A stretch of 64,000 nt of DNA from an uncultured Acidobacteriia bacterium (GCA_903900705.1 CAIUOG010000033.1:56869-120868), one strand, 5' to 3'. Positions 55,424 to 64,000 are shown, counted from the first letter of the stretch. The notes: generated by a model not told the origin, from the letters alone. A program made the numbers and translations.

Positions 55424-56178
55424 GTAACCCTTCGCGCCGCAAACTGATCACTTCTGGCCTGGCCGCCACCGCCGGTTTCGGAGGCCTTGCCGCCGCCGCG
55501 CGCCTCGCCGCCCGCAACGGCCTCATCCCGCCCGACAGCGGCGGTCTCTACGGTCCCGGCGAAACCCTCACTTATGGCGCGCAGCGCCTGCTGACCGCGC
55601 ACTCCCACGCCCGGGAATTCCCCAAAAGCCTGATCTCAAAACCGCCCTTCGCCAACGAAACCGCCCCCCCCACCGATGAATTTAAGCGGCTGCGGGCCGG
55701 CGGCTTCAGGGACTGGAAACTGACTGTTGACGGCATGGTGGCTCACCCCGCCACGTTCTCCGTTTCCGACCTGAAAAGCTTCCCCCGATCCAGCCAGATC
55801 ACCTCACTTGGCTGTGAGGAAGGCTGGTCGTACATTGCGGAATGGACGGGTACCCCGCTCTCTCATATCCTGAGCGCCACCGGCATCCTGCCCGGGGCCC
55901 GCTACCTGGTCTACTTCTCCATCGAAAAGGATTGGTGGGACAGCCTCGACATGGCCGACGCGCTGCACCCGCAAACTCTGCTTGCTTACGGGATGAATGA
56001 CGCCGATCTGCCGGTACCGCTGGGCGGACCCCTGCGCATGCGGGTACCCCGGCAACTCGGCTATAAAAGCGTGAAGTATCTGACCCGGATTACGGCGACC
56101 GACTCGCTGAAAAGATTCGGCAAAGGCCTTGGGTCCTCGTCGCCCGAAGGTGGCTATTCCTGGTACGCGGGTATCTGA
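55420..56178 (+). CDS. Molybdopterin-dependent oxidoreductase (sulfite oxidase/MsrP-like)
   Basis: A 252-residue exported enzyme of the sulfite-oxidase molybdopterin fold. Tat signal with SRRKLITSGLAATAGFGG. The molybdenum-coordinating cysteine is probably C132 in SLGCEEGWSYIAEWTG. RMRVPRQLGYKSVKYL near the end is the family's substrate and cofactor contact region. The residue pattern is closer to the oxidoreductases that partner cytochrome b than to MsrP itself. Cotranscribed with the cytochrome b subunit. Substrate (sulfite, oxidised methionine or other) not determined. Confidence 0.85.
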   Translation: MSNPSRRKLITSGLAATAGFGGLAAAARLAARNGLIPPDSGGLYGPGETLTYGAQRLLTAHSHAREFPKSLISKPPFANETAPPTDEFKRLRAGGFRDWKLTVDGMVAHPATFSVSDLKSFPRSSQITSLGCEEGWSYIAEWTGTPLSHILSATGILPGARYLVYFSIEKDWWDSLDMADALHPQTLLAYGMNDADLPVPLGGPLRMRVPRQLGYKSVKYLTRITATDSLKRFGKGLGSSSPEGGYSWYAGI

Positions 56179-56199
56179 CGGAAACACTGTAGGAAAAAA

Positions 56200-56230
56200 G
56201 AGGGCGGACACCTTCCGGTTGTCCGCCCTC
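56200..56230. terminator. Intrinsic terminator between Mo-oxidoreductase and TonB receptor genes
   Basis: GAGGGCGGACA (56200-56210) pairs perfectly with TGTCCGCCCTC (56220-56230) across a nine-base loop. On the minus strand a run of T follows (reverse complement of the AAAAAA just before 56200), making it a proper intrinsic terminator for the TonB receptor gene, and possibly a bidirectional one. Confidence 0.8.
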
Positions 56231-56257
56231 CTCCACTGCCTCCGGCAAAATTGAAGA

Positions 56258-59200
56258 TCAGAAAACGATCTTCGCCCCCAACTGCACCGCTCTGCCGCCG
56301 CCCGTGCCGTTCACGCCGGTACCCGTCCCCACCGTGCCGGTTACCACGCCAAAGGTGGAACTGGTCAGGCTGGTTCCGGGATTGGAGAACTGCGGCGTAT
56401 TCGTGAAGTTAAACGTCTCACACCGCAGTTCCATCTTCAGCCGCTCTGTGAGCGGGATGGTACGGAAGAGCGAGAGGTTCAGCGCAAAGTAACCGGGTCC
56501 GGAGATGTTGTTGCGACCCACATTGCCGAACCGGACCCCCGTAGGCTGTGCGAAACTGCTGGCCGTAAACCACGGGTTGCCGGTGTTGATTCCCTTCGGA
56601 TACTGAACCGCAGCCACCTGATCCGGCGTCTGAGTCTCACCGGGCGTGTTCAGGCTGGTGCCGCTCGCGGTCAGCAGCATCGGCGTACCCGAGACAATGC
56701 TCAGGATTCCCGAAAGCTGCCAATCGCCAACCACCCAGGCCGCCGGCCCGTGATTCGCCCACTTCTTCCCTTTACCGAACGGCAACCCGTAAACGTAGCT
56801 CTGGGTGAAATTCAGTGTCCGGTCGAAGTCGGTTCGGGCATAGTTACGCCGCCCGTTGATATACCACGTCAGACCACCGTCGTCCGACTGCTGGTAGCCC
56901 ATGGCTTTCCCCCATGTAAAGGCCGTGGTGATGTTGAGGTCGCCATATTTGCGGTCCAGCTTTACCTGCAGCGCGTGGTAGCTCGACGAGAAACCCGCGA
57001 AGTAAAGCGTATCGGCGGCGGTCTTGCCGAACAGGATGTTGAGCGGCTGCCCCGCTGTGCCGGTGCCGAGCGTGGACGTAGAGGCGTTCAGATTGTAAGT
57101 AGCCACGGTATCCACGCCATGGCTGCCGACGTAGGCAACATCCAGGGCAAAGTGATACGGCAACGCCCGCTGAACCGCCAGATTCCAGGTTTCCACGTAC
57201 GGGTTTTTGAAGTTTGTATTCACCGTCACCATGGTCTGGCTGAGCAGAGAGCCGTTGGCCACAATCACTCCGTTGCCCGGAATACTTACCGGAACCGGCA
57301 ATGGGAATCCCTGCTGGAAGGTGGCCGCCTGCCCGCTCGGAAGATTGGCCACGGCGAATCCATCTCCCACGTTCGTGTAGAAGTTGTTGGAGCGGACCGG
57401 GTAGTTGTAGGCATAGGTGTTATCCGGGAAGGGCGTATAGCTCACGCCGAGTCCGGCGCGAATCACCGTCTTCTCGTCATACCGGTAGGCCATTCCCAAT
57501 CGCGGGGCGAAGTAGTTGTAATGCGTCTTCATCCCCAGATTGGAGGGGTTGTTACCGACTCCCGCCAGCACCAGCGAGTTGTTCGTCGGATCATAGTTTG
57601 AGAAGCCCCCGGGGAACTGCGGAACCCCCGGTGGATAGAACTCCCAGCGAAGGCCCAGGTCGAGCGTCAGCTTAGGCGAAAACTGCCACTTATCACCGCC
57701 AAAACCAAAAAACTCCCATTGCCGGTAAGCCGGAAAGTAAGTACTCAGGTCGCGACCCAGCTGATACGGTACATCCAGCAGGAACGAAGCCATGTCATTT
57801 GCGATCCCGACCTTCGAGGAGTTGCAACTGGCCGCCAGCCCGTTCGAACCCGTCGATACCGGTGTGCAAAGCGCTGTCTGCGCATTGCCAAAGTAATAGA
57901 CCCCGCGCGGGCTATAGGTCTGGCCCTGCAGCAGGTCGTCCCGCAGCCTTTTCAGATCAAAGCCCCACTTAAAGGTGTGATTGCCCCAGGTTTTCGTCCA
58001 CGTGTTCACAAGGTCGATATTTGCCTCAGCTCGTACCCACGGCAGACTCGCCGAGTACCCCACCACCGGATTCGAAAACCCGTCATTGATCTGAATGCCC
58101 ACAATTCCGCTGGTAAACGGGCTGATGTTTACTCCGGAGATGCCCAGCGCCTGCGCATCATTCTTTCCGTAGTCAGAGGGCTGCGCCACATTGTGATAGT
58201 GCGAAATGCCGAGACGCAGTTCCGCCACCAGTGTCGGCGTGATAATGCGGTCATAATTCAGGCCGCTGGAATAAGTCTTCTGTGTGCCGGTCCCCATGAA
58301 CGCGCCACCAGGACCGGGACCTCCGGCGTCGCCAAACAGTGGCGCCTGAAACACCACCGGGCGCGCGAAGCTGAACCGCCCGCTCAGCCGGTCCTTATCG
58401 CTGATCACGTAGTCGATCTTGCCATCCACGGAATCCGTGGTCTTCTGAAACGGCAGCAGCGCAAAATAGTTATTGCTCGGCGCACTCACGCTGGACGTCT
58501 GATTGGTGGGTTTCAGGAAACCCAGAATCGCGGTCGCGACGGGGTTAATCCGGCTGGTGGGAATCACGTTCCCCGCGAACGGCGTCCGTCCGGTGCCGTC
58601 CAGCTGGTTCCCTGTGGCCGGGTCATATATGACCGTCGCCGCGGCGCTCAGATCGCCCGAGCGCCACGGATTCGGCGGAATCGTCACCAGGTTGGTATTC
58701 GCCTCGTGATCCATCACGCGCAGATAATCGCCAAAGTAGAAAAGCTTGTTCTTCCGAATGGCGCCGCTCACGTTTCCGCCTACATAGTTGTAAGCCAGAT
58801 GGCCCACGGAAGGGTTGAAGAAGCTGCGGGCATTGAACGCGCTGTTCTGCAGGAACTCATACACGCCGCCGTGCATCTGGTTTCCGCCCGACTTCAGAAT
58901 CACGTTCATCACCGCGCCGGCCGCACGGCCCAGTTCCGGGTCATGGTTGCTGAGTGAAACGTCCACGGTCTGGATCGACTCAATCGGCGGAATCAGAATC
59001 TGCAGCAGCCCGGTACGTTCGTTGTCGTCCGTGCCTTCGATCATGTAGTTGTTCCCCATCCGCATCTGCCCGTTCACTTCTGTCTGCAGGGAACTGGACG
59101 CATTGAAAAACTGGGAATGCTGGAAAGTCGCGGGCGACGTGCCAGGCACCAGATTCAGCAGACTCTGGAAGTTGCGATTATTGCCCAGGGGAGCCTGTTC

Positions 59201-59626
59201 CACTAAACGGGATTCGAGTTTCTGGCTGGTACCCGCGCTGTCCGTCTGCAACGGCGGCGGCGCACCCGTCACCTCCACCGTCTCCGTCACATTTCCCGGC
59301 TGCAGTTGCACGTCCACACGAGTGGTGGTATCCACGTTCAACGTGATATCTTTCCGGGACTCTTTCTTAAAGCCCGGGTTTTCCACCGTCACCTGATAGG
59401 CGCCTGGCGGCATGTTGGGAAAAGTGTAATTCCCACTATCATTGGTTCTCGCCGTTTTTTCGACTCCCGTGGTGACCTCGGTCACAGTAACTTTACTGTT
59501 GGCGACCAGGGCGCCGCTGGAATCGGTAACGGTTCCAAGCAGCGTGGCGCTCACAGCCTGCGACAATGCCGGCACGGAACAGAGCAGCGCCAGCATGATC
59601 GCGCAAATCAAACGTTGACTTCGCAT
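56258..59626 (-). CDS. TonB-dependent receptor with carboxypeptidase-regulatory-like domain
   Basis: A 1122-residue Oar-like outer membrane receptor. Signal peptide RSQRLICAIMLALLCSVPALSQ, then the Ig-like regulatory domain (TLLGTVTDSSGALVANSKVTVTEVTTG, NDSGNYTFPNMPPGAYQVTV), plug (APLGNNRNFQSLLNLVPGTSPA), and beta-barrel ending in ..QLGAKIVF. AGGAGAG lies six bases before the ATG at 59626; an in-frame upstream frame is rejected. It is shorter than the receptor at 28699 and its sequence is different. The divergent gene encodes a membrane winged-helix regulator, a combination repeatedly seen in acidobacteria. Confidence 0.9.
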   Translation of the reverse strand: MRSQRLICAIMLALLCSVPALSQAVSATLLGTVTDSSGALVANSKVTVTEVTTGVEKTARTNDSGNYTFPNMPPGAYQVTVENPGFKKESRKDITLNVDTTTRVDVQLQPGNVTETVEVTGAPPPLQTDSAGTSQKLESRLVEQAPLGNNRNFQSLLNLVPGTSPATFQHSQFFNASSSLQTEVNGQMRMGNNYMIEGTDDNERTGLLQILIPPIESIQTVDVSLSNHDPELGRAAGAVMNVILKSGGNQMHGGVYEFLQNSAFNARSFFNPSVGHLAYNYVGGNVSGAIRKNKLFYFGDYLRVMDHEANTNLVTIPPNPWRSGDLSAAATVIYDPATGNQLDGTGRTPFAGNVIPTSRINPVATAILGFLKPTNQTSSVSAPSNNYFALLPFQKTTDSVDGKIDYVISDKDRLSGRFSFARPVVFQAPLFGDAGGPGPGGAFMGTGTQKTYSSGLNYDRIITPTLVAELRLGISHYHNVAQPSDYGKNDAQALGISGVNISPFTSGIVGIQINDGFSNPVVGYSASLPWVRAEANIDLVNTWTKTWGNHTFKWGFDLKRLRDDLLQGQTYSPRGVYYFGNAQTALCTPVSTGSNGLAASCNSSKVGIANDMASFLLDVPYQLGRDLSTYFPAYRQWEFFGFGGDKWQFSPKLTLDLGLRWEFYPPGVPQFPGGFSNYDPTNNSLVLAGVGNNPSNLGMKTHYNYFAPRLGMAYRYDEKTVIRAGLGVSYTPFPDNTYAYNYPVRSNNFYTNVGDGFAVANLPSGQAATFQQGFPLPVPVSIPGNGVIVANGSLLSQTMVTVNTNFKNPYVETWNLAVQRALPYHFALDVAYVGSHGVDTVATYNLNASTSTLGTGTAGQPLNILFGKTAADTLYFAGFSSSYHALQVKLDRKYGDLNITTAFTWGKAMGYQQSDDGGLTWYINGRRNYARTDFDRTLNFTQSYVYGLPFGKGKKWANHGPAAWVVGDWQLSGILSIVSGTPMLLTASGTSLNTPGETQTPDQVAAVQYPKGINTGNPWFTASSFAQPTGVRFGNVGRNNISGPGYFALNLSLFRTIPLTERLKMELRCETFNFTNTPQFSNPGTSLTSSTFGVVTGTVGTGTGVNGTGGGRAVQLGAKIVF

Positions 59627-59709
59627 AAACTCTCCTGAAGGGTAAGAACCCTTCCAGCCTATTTGCGGCCAACGCCCGGCGGAAGGGAAATTCACCCGTT
59701 AGGCGCCGG

Positions 59710-61077
59710 TTGTTTACAGGTGAAGACTGCGTTATCATACTGAGCGAAAAGGGAGTTATCGATTTCTTGCGAGTACAGCCGGAAACACCCCCGGAACAGC
59801 CTGATCTCAGTCCGGACCCGCGCTGGCAGCTTGTTCAACGAATTGTGCACAGCCCGCAGTTCCAGAGATCCGTCCGCCTGCGGGACTTTCTGCTTCATGT
59901 CACTGCGGAAGCGCTGCATGGCCGCACCAGCGAACTCAGCGAGCACCACATAGGATGCCGCGTGTTCCAGCGCCAGCCCGACTACAGTACCGCTGACGAC
60001 AACATCGTCCGGGTCCACGCCCGACAATTGCGCCTGCGCCTGGATGAATACTTCCTGCTCCACGGTCACGAAGAACCCCTGGTTATCGAGATCCCGCGCG
60101 GCAGTTACATCCCGGTGTTCCGAGAACGCACGCCGGCGCCGCTGGCCGCTGAAATCGCGCCATCCCCGCCGTCAGTCATAACACGTCCTCGGTATCCCTG
60201 GTATGTGCTGGCCGCAGCCACGCTGGGGACAATCGCAATCTGTGTTCTGGCAATGCAGAACTGGAACCTGAGTCATCCGGCCACCGCTGATCTGCCACCC
60301 CTGCTCGCCGCCGTGCTCGATCACGTCGAGCCCACTACCGTTATCATCCCGGATTCCGGCTTCGGCGCGCTCCGTTCCACCATTGGAAACAGACCTCCGC
60401 TGACGGACTATCTCGAGCCGGGTTATCCCGCGGGACTCATCCGGCCCGGCGCAGGCCCGACCAGTGAATTCTGGATCCGGACCCTGACCGGCCGCCCCTA
60501 CACCACATTCCCCATGGTTGTGATCACGGCCCGGCTGGTCCAGCTTGCGGAGCGCAGCCACCGCGGCATCACCTTCCGCTTCGCCCGCGACGTCAATTCC
60601 CGCGACTTCAACGAAGGGCGCTTCATCCTGCTGGGCAGCGAAGTCGCCAACCCGTGGGTTTCTCTCTTTGAAACCCAGCTCAACTTCCGCACCGAATGGG
60701 ACGCCACAGCCGACCGCCAGTTATTCCGGAATGTCGCGCCACGCCCCGGCGAGCAGCCTACCTATACGGCTAAAGCGCCCAACGCCGTCCCGGGAGAATC
60801 CTTCGCCACCGTGTCGCTTCTGGTCAACCGCAAACCCGGACGCGGCAGCGGCGCCACCATCCTGCTGATTCAGGGCTCCAACCTCGAAAGCACGGAAGCA
60901 GGCGCCGATTTCGTTTTCGACTCCAAAATGAGCCGGGACGCCCTGCATACAGCTGGCGCGAAGACGCCGGAAGGCGCGATTTCCTGCCAGTTCGAAGCCA
61001 TGCTCCGGACTCGCGCCGTCACTGGCGCGGCGCGCGACACAGCGGTCGTGGCAACACGCTACCTGGCCGAGCGTTAA
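59710..61077 (+). CDS. Membrane-anchored winged-helix regulator, acidobacterial type
   Basis: A protein of about 455 residues from a TTG at 59710, or about 436 from a TTG at 59767. The N-terminal cytoplasmic domain (about 38-140) has the pattern VRLRDFLLHVTAEALHGR...LSEHHIGCRVFQRQPDYSTADDNIVRVHARQLRLRLDEYFLLHG...LVIEIPRGSYIPVF, shared by many acidobacterial transcription regulators with a winged-helix start. A single membrane helix follows (WYVLAAATLGTIAICVLAM, about 163-183), then a C-terminal periplasmic-side domain of unknown type (about 190-455). It is divergent from a TonB receptor and probably controls it or senses the same signal. Confidence 0.72.
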   Translation: MFTGEDCVIILSEKGVIDFLRVQPETPPEQPDLSPDPRWQLVQRIVHSPQFQRSVRLRDFLLHVTAEALHGRTSELSEHHIGCRVFQRQPDYSTADDNIVRVHARQLRLRLDEYFLLHGHEEPLVIEIPRGSYIPVFRERTPAPLAAEIAPSPPSVITRPRYPWYVLAAATLGTIAICVLAMQNWNLSHPATADLPPLLAAVLDHVEPTTVIIPDSGFGALRSTIGNRPPLTDYLEPGYPAGLIRPGAGPTSEFWIRTLTGRPYTTFPMVVITARLVQLAERSHRGITFRFARDVNSRDFNEGRFILLGSEVANPWVSLFETQLNFRTEWDATADRQLFRNVAPRPGEQPTYTAKAPNAVPGESFATVSLLVNRKPGRGSGATILLIQGSNLESTEAGADFVFDSKMSRDALHTAGAKTPEGAISCQFEAMLRTRAVTGAARDTAVVATRYLAER

Positions 61078-61089
61078 ACCCTCCGCATC

Positions 61090-61743
61090 ATGCCGCGCCT
61101 CGCACTTCTGCTACTCGGACTCGCCACCGGAAACATCATTTCCGACGATTTTCACCACGGCCTGGCACTATGGCGAATCGAAGCCGAGAAGCCCGGCGTC
61201 GTCTCCGCCCAAAACGGAATTCTCGATATCGACGTCCCCGCCGGAGTCACGCTCTGGTTTCGTCAACGACTACAGGGAGCAGTAACTATTGAATATGAAG
61301 CCAGCGTGATCTCGGCAGGTGGGCTTAATGACCGTGTGAGCGACCTGAACTGTTTCTGGATGGCCACGGACCCCAACGCCCCCCAGGATCTCTTCGCCCA
61401 TCCGCGCACTGGAGCCTTCGCCGAATACAACCAACTGAAGCTCTACTACGTTGGCCTCGGCGGGAACGGCAATACCACCACCCGGTTCCGCCGCTACGTC
61501 GGCGACGCGCAACTCCGCCCGCTCCTGGCGGAAAACGACCTCTCCGCGGCCGATAAAATGATCATTCCCAACCGCTGGCAAATGATCCGACTGGTCGCCG
61601 ACGGCAGCCGGATCGAGTACTACCGTGACGGCGTCCGCATTTTTCACCTGACAGACCGCGAGCCCTACACTTCGGGTTGGTTCGGCCTGCGCACCACACA
61701 GAATCACATGCGAATTCGGAACTTCCGGATCACCTCCGGCTGA
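61090..61743 (+). CDS. DUF6250-type secreted protein
   Basis: A 217-residue exported beta-sandwich protein with a short signal (PRLALLLLGLATGNI). Hallmarks are FFDDFHHGLALWRIEAEKPG-like start, FWMATDPNAPQDLF (about 97), the GAFAEYNQLKLYYVGLGGNGNTTTRFRRY stretch (about 116-140) and NRWQMIRLVADGSRIEYYRDG near the end, matching DUF6250, a family with likely sugar-binding or glycosidase links. It follows the regulator by 12 bases, so it may be a target or part of the same unit. Function unknown. Confidence 0.72.
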   Translation: MPRLALLLLGLATGNIISDDFHHGLALWRIEAEKPGVVSAQNGILDIDVPAGVTLWFRQRLQGAVTIEYEASVISAGGLNDRVSDLNCFWMATDPNAPQDLFAHPRTGAFAEYNQLKLYYVGLGGNGNTTTRFRRYVGDAQLRPLLAENDLSAADKMIIPNRWQMIRLVADGSRIEYYRDGVRIFHLTDREPYTSGWFGLRTTQNHMRIRNFRITSG

Positions 61744-61912
61744 ACCGGCGCCGTCATTTCGGGAGGGTGTAAGCGCCGGTCGGCATGTCTGGATCCGCAG
61801 ACCGCGCCCGCCGGCGCACGTAAGGCCAGTGCTTCCAAAAGTGTTCGCCGCTCCACGCGGGCACTCTGCCGATGAGGACTCTATCCGCCTGAGCTAAACT
61901 AATCAAATCCAT

Positions 61913-63478
61913 ATGCTCAACCGACGGCATTTCATAGCGGCCACCGCCGCCACTCTCGGCGGCAACCTCTTCGCAGCCCCCGCGGGCTCCACCACACCCT
62001 CCGCCGACCTTGAGAAGCTCGGCGCGGTCGCCCTCGCCGAGGCGAAAAAGTACAAAGCCACCTATTGCGATATCCGCATCGTGCGCCTTCGCGACCAGCG
62101 CATCGGGCTCCGCCTCTCGCCCGACCGCGGTTCCGGCAAAACCCTCTCCGTTCCCAACGTCGGCGAGGATTCCAGCTTCGGCTTCGGCGTCCGGGTGATC
62201 GTCAACGGCGCATGGGGCTTCGCCTCCTCCCCCATTGTGACGAAGGAGGAAATCGCGCGCATCACCAATGAAGCCGTCATCATCGCCAGGGCCAACGCCA
62301 CTATCCAGCCCCGGCCCATTGAACTGGCGCCCGTCAAGGCCTACCGTACTCGCTGGGAGACGCCGCATGAGAAGGACCCCTTCGCCATTTCCGTCCCCGA
62401 AAAGCTCGACCTTCTGCGTAACGCCGCGGAAGAAATCAAGAAGAATAACAAGGTTTTTGGCAGCACCGCGAGTCTGAATATCCGCAGCGAAGACAAGTAT
62501 TTCGCGTCTTCGGAAGGCTCCTCCATCCAGCAACTGATCCTGCAAATTTACGGCAACCTCGATGCGACCGCCGTGGACCGCGCCGCCGGTATCTCACGCA
62601 GCCGCAGCTACGTCCCCACCCAGGCTTCGGCCGGCTGGGAATACGTTCCGGAAATGAACCTCGGTGAGAACGCGCAGCGTATCCGGGAGGAAGTGGTTGA
62701 ACACCTCTCCGCGCCTCCGGTCAAGCCGGGAAAGAAGGATCTCATCCTCATGCCGAACCACCTCATGCTCACCATCCATGAGAGCGTCGCGCACCCCACC
62801 GAACTCGATCGCTCGCTCGGCTATGAGGCCAACTACGCCGGCACCAGCTACATCACTCCCGCGACGCGCGGCAAACGCATCGCCAGCGAACACTGCACCT
62901 TCGTCGGCGACCGCACTTCGCCCCGCGCGCTCGGCACCGTCGGCTATGACGACGAAGGCGTGAAAGCCTCCGAATTCACCATTATCGAGAAGGGCATCTT
63001 CCGCAACTTCCAGACGACCCGCGAACAGGCCCATCTGGTGGGCGACAAGGAATCCCACGGCTGCAGCCAGGCGGATTCCTGGGCCACCGTGCCGTTCCAG
63101 CGCATGCCCAACGTTTACCTGAAAGCAGGCCCCCCGGAAACCACTCTGGAAAGTATGATTGCCGGAATCGAAGACGGCGTGCTCATTGACGGACGCGGCA
63201 GCTACTCCATCGACCAGCAGCGTTACAACTTCCAGTTCGGTGGTGACGCGTTCTGGGAAATCAAGGGCGGCAAAAAGCGCGGCATGATTTCGAGCGTGGC
63301 TTATCAGGGCCGCACACCGGACTTCTGGCAGGCCTGCGACGCCACCGCCGGACCCGCCTACTGGCGTCAGTACGGCACCACCGGCGACGCCAAGGGCGAA
63401 CCCACGCAGATCAACTCCATCAGCCACGGATGCTCCCCCACGCGCTTCCGCCAGATCAACGTACTCGTTACCGACTAA
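61913..63478 (+). CDS. Tat-exported TldD-like metalloprotease
   Basis: A 521-residue TldD/PmbA-family protease, the catalytic half of a heterodimer. Zinc motif H289-E-S-V-A-H294 (TIHESVAHPTELDR) keeps the HExxxH pattern. The domain order fits TldD: a N-terminal fold (TYCDIRIVRLRDQRIGLRL), and the C-terminal region with RQINVLVTD. A Tat-like signal (LNRRHFIAATAATLGG) precedes it, unlike the cytoplasmic E. coli protein, which matures microcin B17 and CcdA. The partner gene begins 14 bases downstream with its own ribosome binding site. Confidence 0.85.
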   Translation: MLNRRHFIAATAATLGGNLFAAPAGSTTPSADLEKLGAVALAEAKKYKATYCDIRIVRLRDQRIGLRLSPDRGSGKTLSVPNVGEDSSFGFGVRVIVNGAWGFASSPIVTKEEIARITNEAVIIARANATIQPRPIELAPVKAYRTRWETPHEKDPFAISVPEKLDLLRNAAEEIKKNNKVFGSTASLNIRSEDKYFASSEGSSIQQLILQIYGNLDATAVDRAAGISRSRSYVPTQASAGWEYVPEMNLGENAQRIREEVVEHLSAPPVKPGKKDLILMPNHLMLTIHESVAHPTELDRSLGYEANYAGTSYITPATRGKRIASEHCTFVGDRTSPRALGTVGYDDEGVKASEFTIIEKGIFRNFQTTREQAHLVGDKESHGCSQADSWATVPFQRMPNVYLKAGPPETTLESMIAGIEDGVLIDGRGSYSIDQQRYNFQFGGDAFWEIKGGKKRGMISSVAYQGRTPDFWQACDATAGPAYWRQYGTTGDAKGEPTQINSISHGCSPTRFRQINVLVTD

Positions 63479-63491
63479 GGAGCCCATACAA

Positions 63492-64000
63492 ATGTTCACA
63501 AGAGACGAAGCACAAAAGCTCGCCCAAAAGGTGATGGGCTACTCGACCTTCCCGGAATGCCAGGTCACGGTTTCCGCCTCGGAGCAGGCCTACACGCGGT
63601 TCGCGAACAATGGCATCACCACCGCATCCTTCGCCACCCGGCAGACGGTGTCCGTCACGGTGACCCGTGATTCGCGCACCGGCCAGTATGCCGCCAATGA
63701 CCTGGATGACGCCTCCCTCAAAGACGCCGTCAAAAAGGCCGAAGAGCTCGCCGCCATCGCGCCGCCCAATTCCGAGCGACTCGCGCCTCTCGGCCCACAG
63801 GTTTATCCGAAGACCTTCGATTTCGACGAGCGCACCGCTAAAGCGCGCGCGCCGGAGATGATCCCGCATATCAAGACCATCATCGATATCGCGATGAAGA
63901 AACAACTGGTCGCCGCCGGCCTCATTGAACGGCAGCACAGCACGGTAGCCGTCGCCAACAAAGCGGGCCTGTTCGGCTTCCACGAATCGGCCGATTCCCA
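63492..64000 (+). CDS. TldE/PmbA-like partner protein, cut by the window edge
   Basis: The N-terminal part (169 residues shown, continuing past the window) of a PmbA/TldE-like protein: MFTRDEAQKLAQKVMGYSTF, then CQVTVSASEQAYTRFANNGIT and VTVTRDSRTGQYAANDLDD. Start is the ATG at 63492 with AAGGAG 14 bases upstream, overlapping the end of tldD. No signal peptide is seen, in contrast to its TldD partner. TldE lacks the zinc motif in known pairs; this could not be checked here because the C-terminal part is missing. Confidence 0.82.
   Translation, partial: MFTRDEAQKLAQKVMGYSTFPECQVTVSASEQAYTRFANNGITTASFATRQTVSVTVTRDSRTGQYAANDLDDASLKDAVKKAEELAAIAPPNSERLAPLGPQVYPKTFDFDERTAKARAPEMIPHIKTIIDIAMKKQLVAAGLIERQHSTVAVANKAGLFGFHESADS

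Noticed and set aside
59743..59760. A possible start for the winged-helix regulator further downstream
   Set aside because: No ATG or GTG in frame before the conserved domain; TTG at 59710 or 59767 remain the only plausible starts and cannot be separated.
61754..62545. Long minus-strand open frame with a plausible-looking end (WSGEHFWKHWPYVRRRARSADP)
   Set aside because: Most of it lies antisense to tldD, and its glycine/aspartate/histidine-rich composition is typical of a GC-rich shadow frame. Only the last 50 codons fall outside a gene. Kept only as a note with the tRNA-like finding.

Overview
The window is GC-rich, densely coded and almost entirely intergenic-poor. It reads as chromosomal DNA of a heterotrophic soil bacterium of the phylum Acidobacteriota, most like the Bryobacterales/Solibacter group. 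This placement is inferred from gene content: Oar-type TonB-dependent receptors with an N-terminal carboxypeptidase-regulatory domain, a DUF1592-type cytochrome paired with DUF1552, PQQ-type propeller dehydrogenases with c-type cytochromes, exported DinB proteins, a membrane-anchored winged-helix regulator beside a TonB receptor, and many Tat-like signal peptides. No 16S or other phylogenetic marker was tested. I see no insertion sequence, prophage, CRISPR array, rRNA or complete tRNA.

Layout. 0.1-5.5 kb: a secreted glycosidase-like protein, an exported SelA-like PLP enzyme, a membrane protein and a DUF6807 protein downstream of recX. 6.2-7.3 kb: a small envelope-type cluster (YtxH, DUF948-like, a small unknown). 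7.3-12.3 kb: the DUF1592 cytochrome/DUF1552 pair. 12.4-16.1 kb: a DinB protein, two degenerate receiver proteins, a NarL-type regulator and a NarL-type histidine kinase. 16.2-28.5 kb: an RraA-like gene followed by a three-gene RND efflux operon, converging on a second RND operon that also carries a DUF2892 protein. 28.7-33.7 kb: a TonB receptor and a Gfo/Idh/MocA oxidoreductase. 33.7-37.9 kb: a DinB protein, an mhqO/mhqD-like pair, larE and trpS. 38.0-41.2 kb: a cytochrome c plus quinoprotein and a tandem-receiver protein. 41.1-42.5 kb: zapA, a ZapB-like coiled coil, rplT and rpmI. 42.7-44.1 kb: a 2H phosphoesterase and an unusual reduced ABC-like protein with a Wzt C-terminal domain. 44.1-48.5 kb: a haem-quinoprotein, a sulfatase and a cytochrome c. 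48.6-53.7 kb: an M48 peptidase, an alcohol dehydrogenase, ispH and squalene-hopene cyclase. 53.7-56.2 kb: an amidohydrolase, then a cytochrome b with a molybdopterin enzyme. 56.3-64 kb: a second TonB receptor, its divergent regulator, a DUF6250 protein and an exported TldD with the start of its TldE partner, which is cut by the window edge.

How it fits together. Most genes serve the cell envelope and periplasm: uptake of large substrates (TonB receptors, sulfatase, glycosidase), periplasmic oxidation feeding cytochromes (quinoproteins, DUF1592 protein, cytochrome b/Mo enzyme), export (two RND systems) and membrane lipid synthesis (IspH feeding hopanoids). Core genes (trpS, rpmI-rplT, zapA, ispH, recX) are scattered among them.

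The points most worth a second look are: the reduced pseudo-ABC/Wzt protein next to a 2H phosphoesterase; three perfect 20-base repeats, each with a -10-like box, in front of a quinoprotein gene; recurrent -10-like boxes only 6-11 bases before start codons, suggesting leaderless transcripts; two receiver proteins that have lost key residues beside an otherwise ordinary two-component pair; and a sigma-54-type promoter sequence before a lone cytochrome c. No stretch over 300 bases lacks a gene; the longest gaps (28511-28698, 47758-47942, 42542-42718, 61744-61912) are covered in the feature list or the findings.
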